The notes beneath the pieces were generated by a model that saw nothing but the letters and a program-made list of their open reading frames with translations, ran no database searches and was not told the origin of the DNA. The position numbers and the translations under genes are program-made. Below, piece by piece: positions 47,705 through 56,591 of a stretch of DNA of 64,000 nt; positions within the stretch are counted from its first letter, which is position 1, and each line of letters opens with the position of its first letter. The DNA comes from Planctomycetaceae bacterium (GTDB lineage Bacteria > Planctomycetota > Planctomycetia > Pirellulales > UBA1268). The stretch spans positions 35,115 to 99,114 of the forward strand of contig WTHB01000152.1 in NCBI GenBank assembly GCA_011523305.1, in the 5' to 3' direction.

Positions 47705-49206
47705 GTGAGCAATTCCCTGATCGGTTCAACGGGCTCCACCCCAACTAACTTCTGATCGAGCCCACCGAAAAAGTAACTCAGTCGGTTTGGGTCCAGCCCC
47801 AGCAGGTGCAGCACCGTGGCATGCAGGCTCTTGACATGGTAGCCGGCCTTGTCACCATTGCCGTGGCCTGGACCGGGAGAGATCGCAGCTGAGCCAAGTT
47901 CATCGGTCTCGCCGATACTCACCCCGCCCTTCACGCCACCGCCAGCCATCCACATGGTGAAGCCGAAGGAATTGTGATCGCGGCCGGTGCCCTCGGCGTA
48001 CTCGGCCGTTGGCTGACGGCCAAACTCACCTCCCCAGATCACCAGCGTCTCATCGAGCAAGCCAGACCGTTTGAGATCGGCCAGTAGGCCGGCAATCGGC
48101 TTATCGGTGTTGCCAGCATGGAACTCATGGTTTTTGACGAGATCACCATGGGCATCCCAGTTGTCATCGTTGTGGGCCCCACCGGAATAGACCTGAATGA
48201 ATCGCACGCCTCGCTCGACCAGCCGCCGAGCCAGCAGGCACTGGCGGCCGAAATGGGCCGTGCGATCCTGATCGAGCCCATAGAGTGCTTTCGTTTCAAC
48301 CGTTTCCTGGGAAAGATCAACCGCCTCTGGGGCGTGCTCCTGCATCCGCCACGCCAACTCATAGGAGGCAATCCGAGCAGCCAATTCCGAGTTTTCGCCC
48401 CGCGACAACAGATGGGCCGTGTTGGCCTCCTGCAGCGAGTTCAGCAACACCCGCTGGGCTGCCAGCGGCATGTCATCGGGTGGGGCCAAATTCAGAATCG
48501 GATCGCCCTGACTGCGGAGCAGCGTGGCCTGGTAACTCGCTGGCATATAGCCACTCGACCAATTCTTGGCCCCTGAGATCGGCCCGCCCTTTTTATCGAG
48601 CATGACGACAAAGCCGGGCAGGTTTTCATTGACACTGCCAAGACCGTAATTGACCCACGAGCCAAGGCAGGGAGCCCCCGACTGGATCTTCCCTGAGTTC
48701 ATCTGCAGCATCGCGGAACCATGAATCGGCGAGTCCGCAGTCATCGAGTGGATGAAGGCAATGTCATCAACATGCTGACCGATGTGGGGAAACAGGTCAC
48801 TGACCCACTTGCCGCACTGGCCATATTGCTTGAACTGCCACTTGGGGCCGACCGCCCGACTCTCGCTGCGTTCACCGCCGCGGCCCTTGGTCTTCACCTT
48901 GATGATCTTGCCGTCGAGCGGATAGAGGGCTGGCTTGTAGTCGAAGGTATCGACATGGCTCGGGCCGCCATACATGAACAGGAAGATCACGCTTTTTGCC
49001 TTTGGGGCGAACATTGGCGGCTTCGCCGCCAATGGATTGGCAAAGGCCGTCACCCCATCAGCCGCACGGGTCTGCCTACCAAAGAAGCCGCCCTCAAGCA
49101 GGCCGGAGAGCGCCAGCCCTGTAAACGAGGCTCCCGCCTCCCAGAAAAATTCGCGTCGAGTCCGACGGCAGAAGGTGCCCTGAGGCTGATGGACTGCATT
49201 GTTCAT
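47701..49206 (-). CDS. DUF1501 domain-containing protein
   Basis: RRTRREFFWEAGASFTGLALSGLL Tat-like leader; SVIFLFMYGGPSHVDTFDYKP; WGGEFGRQPTAEYAEGTGRDHN; LLGLDPNRLSYFFGGLDQKLVGVEPVEPIRELL. Confidence 0.95.
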   Translation of the reverse strand: MNNAVHQPQGTFCRRTRREFFWEAGASFTGLALSGLLEGGFFGRQTRAADGVTAFANPLAAKPPMFAPKAKSVIFLFMYGGPSHVDTFDYKPALYPLDGKIIKVKTKGRGGERSESRAVGPKWQFKQYGQCGKWVSDLFPHIGQHVDDIAFIHSMTADSPIHGSAMLQMNSGKIQSGAPCLGSWVNYGLGSVNENLPGFVVMLDKKGGPISGAKNWSSGYMPASYQATLLRSQGDPILNLAPPDDMPLAAQRVLLNSLQEANTAHLLSRGENSELAARIASYELAWRMQEHAPEAVDLSQETVETKALYGLDQDRTAHFGRQCLLARRLVERGVRFIQVYSGGAHNDDNWDAHGDLVKNHEFHAGNTDKPIAGLLADLKRSGLLDETLVIWGGEFGRQPTAEYAEGTGRDHNSFGFTMWMAGGGVKGGVSIGETDELGSAAISPGPGHGNGDKAGYHVKSLHATVLHLLGLDPNRLSYFFGGLDQKLVGVEPVEPIRELLT

Positions 49207-49232
49207 GGTTGTGATCCGTTCGGCTGGCGGCA

Positions 49233-51620
49233 CTAATCGAGATAGGCAAACTCGTTGAGGTTGAGCAGCATCAGGCAGTAGAGTTCCAGGGCCCGCCCAG
49301 GGCTGATCCCCTCGGTATTTTCCAGCGTGTCGATCAGGGAGAGACCTTGGTTCACTTCGTCAGCCGCGGCCTGCCGCACCAATGCACGTTCAATCGCTCG
49401 CTCAACACAGGCCCGCGTATCAGCGGCATCGGGACCACCGGCCTCACTCCGCACTCGCTCGGCAAACACCCGAGCCTGCTGCTGAATAAAGTCGCCGTTC
49501 ATCATGCCGAGGGCCTGTGTCGGCTGCGTGGTAACAAACCGCACCGGGCAACTGGTGTCGGTATCGGCCAGATCGAAGTCAGCCAAAAGGGGCGTCAGCA
49601 GTGAACGCTTGACATGGATGTAGATGCTGCGGCGGGCTTGTTCGGCCGGTGGTGTCTTCCCCCAGCCTTTCCCCGGCTGCGACTGGGTGGCGAGGACGGC
49701 CTTGGGAATCGTCGGGTAGATGCCCGGGCCAAACATCTTTGGATTGAAGGCACCGCTGGCCACATGGATGGAATCCCGAAGTTCCTCCGCCGACAGCCGC
49801 CGCATGTCGAACCGCCAGAACGCGTCATTGAGCGGATCGGCTGCGACGGCTTCGGGCTGCGCTGCCGAACTGGCCCGGTAGGCAGCCGATAACAGAATCG
49901 TCCTATGGAGCGATTTCAGCCGCCAGCCGCCGGCGACCAGTTCCGCCGCGAGCCAGTCAAGCAGCTGCGGATGGGTGGGCGGGTCTCCGGCAAAGCCAAA
50001 GTTGCTCGGACTGCGAACCAGGCCCCGGCCAAAGTGATGCTGCCAGATGCGGTTCACAAGCACCCGGGCCGTCAGGGGATTTTCTGCTGACGCGATCCAG
50101 CGGGCGAGAGCCAGCCGGCGGCCGGTCGAGCGGCCGTGCGGCGGCGGCACAATGTGGGGTGTTGGAGCGTTCAGCACTCCAGGAAAGGCTGGCTCGACCA
50201 GCGTGGCGGGCGAAGTCGTTGCATGAGGGTTCCCGCGATAGAAGACATGCGTCTCAGGCGACGTGCTGCCATGCTCACTGATCACGAGCGCCTTCGGGAG
50301 CGAATTGGTCTGACGACGCAACTGGTTGACTTTCGCTTTCCAGGCTGCCAGGTCTTGCTTGGCCAAGTCATCGAGGGCCTGATCCCCATGTTCTTTGATG
50401 CGTTGCTGAATGGCACGGACTTCTGCCTCGGCTTCACTGAGGAGTCGCCTCTGCTCGTCAAACTGATGCTGGGCGTCAGCGAGCGTAGCCGCCCCCGTCG
50501 GTAACGCTCGCTCGATGAAAGCCGGGTTCATCGTCCGCCCCCCCATCGGCGTCGTATTCTGAAAGAAGGCGAGCAGGCTGTAGTAGTCACGCTGCGGCAG
50601 TGGATCGATCTTGTGATCATGGCAACGGGCGCAGTTGATGGTCAGCCCCAGAAACGTCTGGGCTGTCGTAGCCACGATGTCATCAAGTTGGTCATAGCGA
50701 TGCTGCAACTTGTCGGCCGGTTCATCATCCCAAATACCCAGGCGGTAGTAGCCTGTGGCAATCAGGCTGTCTGCTGTCGAGGTCGGCAGCTCATCGCCAG
50801 CAAGCTGTTCGACCACGAACTGGTCAAAGGGCTTGTCGTTGTTGAAGGCTCGAATGACATAATCGCGGTATCGCCAGACGTGGGGCTTGGTGCCGTCCCG
50901 CTCAAAGCTGTTGGTCTCGGCGTACCGAACCAGGTCGAGCCAGTGCCGAGCCCACCGTTCGCCATAGTGAGGTGACGCGAGGAGGCGATCGATCACCCGC
51001 TCCCAGGCGGCGGGTGAGGTGTCCCCGAGAAAGTCCGCCAGTTCCTGCTCTGTCGGCGGCAGCCCGGTCAGGTCATAGCTGACCCGTCGCAGAAGCGTCC
51101 GACGATCCGCTTCCACGGGCACCGGCAGGCCACGGTCCTTCAAACCCTGTTGAATAAAGGCATCGATCGGTGTCGCCGCCCCGGTCACAGCCGGCACCTG
51201 CGGTCGGCTGACCGGCCGAAAAGCCCAGTGCTCCTCCCACGCAGCTCCCGCCTCAATCCACTGCCGGATTGCTGTCACCTCTGCGTCTGAAAGCCGCTCA
51301 CCCTCCGGCGGCATCTGCAGATCGGGGTCGGTTGAGCTGATGCGGCTAAGGATTTCACTTGCGGCTGAATCGCCAGGGACGATTGCCTGCGCACCACTGT
51401 CGAGTTGACGGACAGCAAATGCGGCAGCATCAAACCGAAGCCCTGCCTCCTGCGTGTCAGGGCCGTGGCAGGCGAAGCAGCGTTTCGCCAGTAGTGGCTG
51501 GATGTCGCGTGAGAATTCGACCGTCGCCGCAGCGGCGAATGGAAGACTGGCAGCCAGGACCAGCAGGCCTGCAGACGGGCCGATGAGGCCGGCGACACGT
51601 GGCGATGAGAATGTCCGCAA
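49233..51620 (-). CDS. PSD1/planctomycete cytochrome C-like, DUF1549/DUF1553 protein (TTG start proposed)
   Basis: FSRDIQPLLAKRCFACHGPDTQEAGLRFD; NCARCHDHKIDPLPQRDYYSLLAFFQNT; ARVLVNRIWQHHFGRGLVRSPSNFGFAGDPPTHPQLLDWLA. GGAGAAGGAGG precedes TTG at 51620. Confidence 0.93.
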   Translation of the reverse strand: MRTFSSPRVAGLIGPSAGLLVLAASLPFAAAATVEFSRDIQPLLAKRCFACHGPDTQEAGLRFDAAAFAVRQLDSGAQAIVPGDSAASEILSRISSTDPDLQMPPEGERLSDAEVTAIRQWIEAGAAWEEHWAFRPVSRPQVPAVTGAATPIDAFIQQGLKDRGLPVPVEADRRTLLRRVSYDLTGLPPTEQELADFLGDTSPAAWERVIDRLLASPHYGERWARHWLDLVRYAETNSFERDGTKPHVWRYRDYVIRAFNNDKPFDQFVVEQLAGDELPTSTADSLIATGYYRLGIWDDEPADKLQHRYDQLDDIVATTAQTFLGLTINCARCHDHKIDPLPQRDYYSLLAFFQNTTPMGGRTMNPAFIERALPTGAATLADAQHQFDEQRRLLSEAEAEVRAIQQRIKEHGDQALDDLAKQDLAAWKAKVNQLRRQTNSLPKALVISEHGSTSPETHVFYRGNPHATTSPATLVEPAFPGVLNAPTPHIVPPPHGRSTGRRLALARWIASAENPLTARVLVNRIWQHHFGRGLVRSPSNFGFAGDPPTHPQLLDWLAAELVAGGWRLKSLHRTILLSAAYRASSAAQPEAVAADPLNDAFWRFDMRRLSAEELRDSIHVASGAFNPKMFGPGIYPTIPKAVLATQSQPGKGWGKTPPAEQARRSIYIHVKRSLLTPLLADFDLADTDTSCPVRFVTTQPTQALGMMNGDFIQQQARVFAERVRSEAGGPDAADTRACVERAIERALVRQAAADEVNQGLSLIDTLENTEGISPGRALELYCLMLLNLNEFAYLD

Positions 51621-51648
51621 TGGTTTGCCTCCTTCTCCAACCATGCTT

Positions 51649-51690
51649 ATTCTAAGCGTGGCTTACAAAATAGCAACGAACGCTTAGAAT
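51649..51690. promoter_or_regulatory. Candidate ROK operator / divergent promoter region
   Basis: ATTCTAAGCGT (51649-51659) and ACGCTTAGAAT (51680-51690), perfect 11-bp inverted repeat spaced 20 bp, exactly between divergent PSD1 and ROK genes. Confidence 0.7.
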
Positions 51691-51700
51691 ACCCCGGGTA

Positions 51701-52888
51701 ATGGAAGACAACACCCTGATAAGCCAGCGTCATGAGCGGGTTGAAACGGGACTGCTCCGTCGCATTAATGAGCGACGGTTGTTCGAAACGCTCCAGCGGC
51801 ATGGCCCCGCCTCGCGGGCGGACCTGACCCGTCTGACAGGCCTGACTGCGCCCACCGTGTCCAAAGCAGTTGAGTCGCTGCTTGCCCGCGGCCTCGCCGA
51901 GGAAATTGAGCCGATCGCCCACGCCCTGGGCCGCCCCGGCAAACTGGTCCGGCCAGCGACCGAGTCAGCTGTCGTCCTCGGCGTGGTGATCGACGTGAGC
52001 AGCTGTTCGGTCACAGCTACCGGCCTTGATGGCCGGGTCAGCGAGCCGCTGACCCAGCGGTTTGCCACGCCAGGAACCTATGCCGCGCTGCTCGATGCAA
52101 CCGAGCATTCCTGTCGCAACCTCGTTGACCAGACGAATCGTCAGATTCAGGGTATCGGCATCAGCGTGCCGGGGCTGATCAATGACCGGCTCGGTGAAAT
52201 CGTCTTCTCTCCCAACCTGCATTTGCTCGACAAGCGGAACCCTGCTGTCGATCTCGCTGAGCGGATCGGCTGTAAATGCCTGCTCATGCAAGAGACTGAC
52301 GCGCTCTGTCTGGGCGAACGTCTCCATGGGGCTGCCCGAGGGCTTGATGACTTTTCCCTTCTCGATGTCGAGGCAGGCCTGGGCCTGGGAGTAATGAGCG
52401 CCGGCCGGCTGCTTGCCGGCCACAGTGGCATGGCGGGTGAACTTGGCCACATCACGGTCGCACCCGATGGGCCACGGTGTGGCTGTGGCAACCGCGGCTG
52501 CCTGGAAACGCTCGCCACTGATGCCGCCCTCGTGCGGCTCCTTTCTCAAGCGGCCGAACGGCCTCTCTCTGTCGCTGAGGCAGAGCAGTTGCTGGCCGAG
52601 CGGGCCGCTGACTTTCAGCATGAAATTCGCACCGTCACCGAGCACCTCGCCATCGCCATTGCTGCGGTGATCAACATCTTCAACCCGACCGCCCTCTTCG
52701 TGCACGGCCGGCTGCTCGTCGGCAATCCGGAGCGGTTTGAGCGGGTACTCGACCGGGTGAAGCAGCGAACTCTTACCGCCTCGCTGGCTGACTGTGCAAT
52801 CCATGCAACACGATCGAGCAAACGCCAGGGGGCGGTAGCCGGTATCATTCACCAACTCACCAGCGCCTGCGCTCCGACGCTTGGCTGA
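51701..52888 (+). CDS. ROK family transcriptional regulator
   Basis: HTH NERRLFETLQRHGPASRADLTRLTGLTAPTVSKAVESLLARGL; ROK zinc motif CGCGNRGCLETLATD. Confidence 0.92.
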   Translation: MEDNTLISQRHERVETGLLRRINERRLFETLQRHGPASRADLTRLTGLTAPTVSKAVESLLARGLAEEIEPIAHALGRPGKLVRPATESAVVLGVVIDVSSCSVTATGLDGRVSEPLTQRFATPGTYAALLDATEHSCRNLVDQTNRQIQGIGISVPGLINDRLGEIVFSPNLHLLDKRNPAVDLAERIGCKCLLMQETDALCLGERLHGAARGLDDFSLLDVEAGLGLGVMSAGRLLAGHSGMAGELGHITVAPDGPRCGCGNRGCLETLATDAALVRLLSQAAERPLSVAEAEQLLAERAADFQHEIRTVTEHLAIAIAAVINIFNPTALFVHGRLLVGNPERFERVLDRVKQRTLTASLADCAIHATRSSKRQGAVAGIIHQLTSACAPTLG

Positions 52889-52923
52889 TCTGTTTCACGT
52901 GTCCCCTGCCTGGGAATTTCCTC

Positions 52924-53682
52924 ATGCCACCTTTTTCGCTCGCCAACCGCGTCGCCCTCGTCACCGGTTCCTCAACCGGCCTCGGCAAGGCCACCGCCGC
53001 CTGCCTTGGAAAGGCCGGCGCAAAAGTCGCCCTGAACTATGCGAACAACACATCCCGGGCCGATGCAACCCTTGCCGAACTGCATGATGCCGGCATCACC
53101 GCAGAACTTTTTCAGGCCGACGTCACCAACGAAGCCGAAATCAACCGCATGATCACCGCGATTGAGGGCTCACTGGGCCCAGTCGACATCGCCGTGGTCA
53201 ACGCCACGCCGGCCCAGCCGCTTAAGCCCATCGAGGAGTACGACTGGGCCTTCTACCAGCAGATGCTCGACTTCTTCATAAAAAGTCCCTACCTGCTGGC
53301 CCGGCGGCTGCTGCCGGGCATGAAGGCCCGGGGACACGGGCGGCTGATCAACATCACCAGTGAGGTATTTCTGCTGGGTGTGCAGCCATTTTCAGCCTAT
53401 GTTGCCGCCAAGGGTGGTCAGGTCGGCTGGTCGCGAAGCATGGCCAACGAATTGGCTCCAGCTGGCATCACTGTCAACATGATCGCCCCCGGGTGGGTTC
53501 CGGTGGAGCGGCATGAGAACGATCCGCAGGAAGACAAGGATGACTACCTGGCGAGCGTCCCGATGGGTCGCTGGGGCACACCCGAAGACGTCGGCTGGGC
53601 GGCGGCCTACTTTGCCAGCGACGAGGCCGCCTTTGTCACCGGCCAGACCATCGCGGTCAACGGCGGCAAGACGGTCTGGTAG
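52924..53682 (+). CDS. SDR family oxidoreductase
   Basis: NRVALVTGSSTGLGKATAACLGKAGAKVAL; FSAYVAAKGGQVGWSRSMANELAPAGITVNMIAPGWV; YFASDEAAFVTGQTIAVNGGKTVW. Catalytic Y/K spacing YVAAK. Confidence 0.94.
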   Translation: MPPFSLANRVALVTGSSTGLGKATAACLGKAGAKVALNYANNTSRADATLAELHDAGITAELFQADVTNEAEINRMITAIEGSLGPVDIAVVNATPAQPLKPIEEYDWAFYQQMLDFFIKSPYLLARRLLPGMKARGHGRLINITSEVFLLGVQPFSAYVAAKGGQVGWSRSMANELAPAGITVNMIAPGWVPVERHENDPQEDKDDYLASVPMGRWGTPEDVGWAAAYFASDEAAFVTGQTIAVNGGKTVW

Positions 53683-53700
53683 AAGATCGCACCAGTACGT

Positions 53701-53733
53701 GCACTCGAATTGTCATCGCAATTCAGTCAGTGC
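53701..53733. terminator. Hairpin between convergent SDR gene and 53713 gene
   Basis: GCACT-c-GAATTG-tcatcg-CAATTC-agtc-AGTGC; minus-strand stop sits in the loop. Confidence 0.4.
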
Positions 53734-54129
53734 TTGAACCGCGAATCGTAATCGCTGGAGAAGTAGCTGTTCACTCTGAGTGAATTGTATTCGCTTGCCT
53801 TCACTGGCTTTGCTCTCTGGCGTGTTTGTGTAGCTGGCTTGTGCCGGCTTCACTTTTCCGCAACGCTCACATGTCGGGCAACTGCACCACTTCTCCGAGT
53901 GGTTCTGTGGAGCAGTCGCAACCTGCTCTACTTCATGATCAATCAGTGGGCCGTAGAGGTCGTCCCGCCAGTCAAATGAATCCTGCAAATCAACGACAGG
54001 CTTTGTTAGGACGGCAGGGGGCTGCACTCCATCCTTCGGTCGCCACCCTGGGGTTTCCTCAGCTGGCAAGGTGCTCCCTACTCCCAGCAGAACAAAGAAA
54101 GACACTAAGCAATGACATGTGTACCGCAT
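53713..54129 (-). CDS. Secreted hypothetical protein with CxxCxxC motif
   Basis: Signal peptide MRYTCHCLVSFFVLLGVGSTLPAEE; WCSCPTCERCGKVKPAQ. Start inferred. Confidence 0.5.
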   Translation of the reverse strand: MRYTCHCLVSFFVLLGVGSTLPAEETPGWRPKDGVQPPAVLTKPVVDLQDSFDWRDDLYGPLIDHEVEQVATAPQNHSEKWCSCPTCERCGKVKPAQASYTNTPESKASEGKRIQFTQSEQLLLQRLRFAVQALTELR

Positions 54130-54326
54130 CACGAATCCTCCTCTACCCCCCTGCACCATTGAGAAGAAGCGTCTTTGTGCATGAACAATTTCGCTCAAAT
54201 CCCGATACAAACCTTTCGATCGGCGCAAGTGGTACGGTCAGGACGGAATTCCGACGGCAGGAGGCAGTGACAACTCATCTTCCCCTGCTTGCCCAAGCAG
54301 TCCAGCCACGCTCGCGTCAAGGCCCA

Positions 54327-54396
54327 CAGGCAGAGCGAACCTCGGCTTCGCCTCTGCCTGCCCAAGCATGAGCGGGCCAGGGATGGCCGCTCATGC
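54327..54396 (-). terminator. Two consecutive strong hairpins at the 3' end of glnA
   Basis: 54366-54396 GCATGAGCGG(G)CCA-ggga-TGGCCGCTCATGC containing the glnA stop; 54327-54360 CAGGCAGAG-cgaacctcggcttcgc-CTCTGCCTG. Confidence 0.55.
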
Positions 54397-55803
54397 GTCA
54401 AAATAGCAGCAAAACTCCCACGGATGGGGGCGGGAGCGGAGAGGGGTGATCTCGTTGTCCCGCTTGTGGCGAATCCAGGTGCGAATCACATCTTCCGTGA
54501 AGACATCGCCCCGCAGCAGAAAGTCGTGATCTCGCTCCAACGCATCGATCGCCTCTCCCAGTGCTGCCGGTGTCTTGGTGACGTTCGCCAGCTCTTCCGG
54601 TGGCATATCATAGATGTCCCGGTCGAGCGGTTCGCCTGGGTCAATGTGGTTCTGAATACCGTCGATGGCCGCCATCACAATGGCAGCGAACGAAAAGTAC
54701 GGGTTCCCGGTCGGGTCAGGACAGCGAAACTCAATCCGCTTGGTTGCCGGATTGTTGGAATACATCGGAATCCGACAGGCAGCCGAGCGGTTCCGCTGCG
54801 AGTACGCGAGATTGATCGGCGCCTCAAAGCCCGGCACCAGCCGCTTGTAACTGTTGGTGGTGGGGTTGGTCAGAGCGAGAAGCGCCGGGGCATGTCGCAG
54901 GATGCCACCCAGGGCGTGCAGAGCAAGATCTGAAAGTCCCGCATAGCCCGAGCCACCGAAGAGGGGCTGGCCATCTTTCCAAAGGGAAAGGTTCACATGC
55001 ATCCCCGAGCCGCTATCCCCGTAAATCGGCTTCGGCATGAAGGTTGCCGTGCGACCGTGACGGCGGGCAACATTCCTGACGATGTACTTGTAGAGGCACA
55101 TCTGATCGGCCATCCGGACCAGATCTTGATACCGCATGTCGATTTCACACTGCCCGGCTGAAGCCACTTCATGATGCTGGGCCTCAACATCGATGCCGCA
55201 CTGAATCATCGTCAGCATCATCTCGGTTCGAATGTCGAGCGTCTGATCAGTTGGAGGCACCGGGCTGTATCCCTGACGATGCCGCATCTGATAGCCAAGG
55301 TGGCCCTCACCCCCACGGCCCCGGTTCCACTCTGCCTCAACCGAATCGACTGCATAGAACCCTTGGTTGGCCGTCTGATCAAACCGGGCCGCATCAAACA
55401 CAAAGAACTCGGCCTCAGGGCCGATGTAGCAGGTGTCGGCAATACCGGTCCCCTCAAGATAACTGGCCGCCTTGCGGGCGACGTACCGTGGGTCCCGGGA
55501 ATAGTCTTCTCGCGTGATGGGATCCTGCACCATGCAAATGACTGCGAGCGTCGGCACGCTGGTGAACGGATCAACAAAGGCGGTGTCGGGCACTGGCACC
55601 AGCAGCATGTCGCTTTCGTTGATCGCCTGCCAGCCACGAATGCTGGAGCCGTCGAACCCCAGGCCGTCCTCAAAGACTTCCTCTTTGAGCTTTGCCACTG
55701 GAATCGTGAAATGCTGCCAGGTTCCCAGAAAGTCAACAAAGCGAAGATCAACCGCTTTGACTTCCTTCTCGCGACACATCGCGATGACTTCACGTGGATT
55801 CAT
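54391..55803 (-). CDS. glnA: Glutamine synthetase type I
   Basis: [60 protein letters not shown]-like; [57 protein letters not shown]. Confidence 0.96.
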   Translation of the reverse strand: [470 protein letters not shown]

Positions 55804-56157
55804 GCCAAACGCACTCTGGGTACAGAAACAGGGACGGAAACGTCGGGGCTCTCCCCCCGCACTGTACCACGAAACCTCTGGATATGACTGGCTGCCCTTC
55901 TCACGCGGGAAACAACGCTGGCAGGCGGCAGCGCTCCAACGCAGCCGCCGCCACCACCGGTTGCTGGGGGCGATCACCACACGGACTCTGGCAATCGCAC
56001 CCACTTCCATCAGGCCAAGGCACCAGTCAGCAGGACACCCTGTAAAGGCCATGGCGATCTGAGCGAAATCGGCTGCTCGCTGACTTCTTATTGACCCAGG
56101 CTTCGCTGCTGACCTGCTGCTGATTTATCGCCAACTCCTTTTGGTCTGACGATCCAG

Positions 56158-56529
56158 TCACCGCCCACTCGGCCCCGATTGCAGCCTTGCAGACACTGCG
56201 GCAATTGTCAGGAGACCACGAACGGTTTGTCCATGCAGCCGCACCTCAACCAGTTCGCTGTCAGGCTGGCCTGAGAGCACCTCGTACGTTCCTACATCGA
56301 CCCGACGGGCGAAGCCCCGCCCACCCGAAACCTCACCCTCCAGTCGTTCGAGCCACACCAGTCGGTGGGCGGGCAGCGGCGTGACTGCCACCGGCGGCCC
56401 GTCGACCCACGGAATCTCCGCTAATCGCCAGGTGCGGCAGGTGTCGACCTCTTCGAGAAGCAGGTCGAAGTGCCGGCGGGCTAGATCATCCGGGTGACCC
56501 GTATGCTCAAGCAGGACGAATCGGGGCAT
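56158..56529 (-). CDS. LigD 3'-phosphoesterase-like domain protein
   Basis: MPRFVLLEHTGHPDDLARRHFDLLLEEVDTCRTWRL...LEGEVSGGRGFARRVDVGTYEVL, resembling stand-alone PE-like proteins. Confidence 0.6.
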   Translation of the reverse strand: MPRFVLLEHTGHPDDLARRHFDLLLEEVDTCRTWRLAEIPWVDGPPVAVTPLPAHRLVWLERLEGEVSGGRGFARRVDVGTYEVLSGQPDSELVEVRLHGQTVRGLLTIAAVSARLQSGPSGR

Positions 56530-56591
56530 GGCTGACCTGCTGCTGAACATGACCGCCGGGAAGCAGATGCTGCGACCTCAGGCATCTTCTC

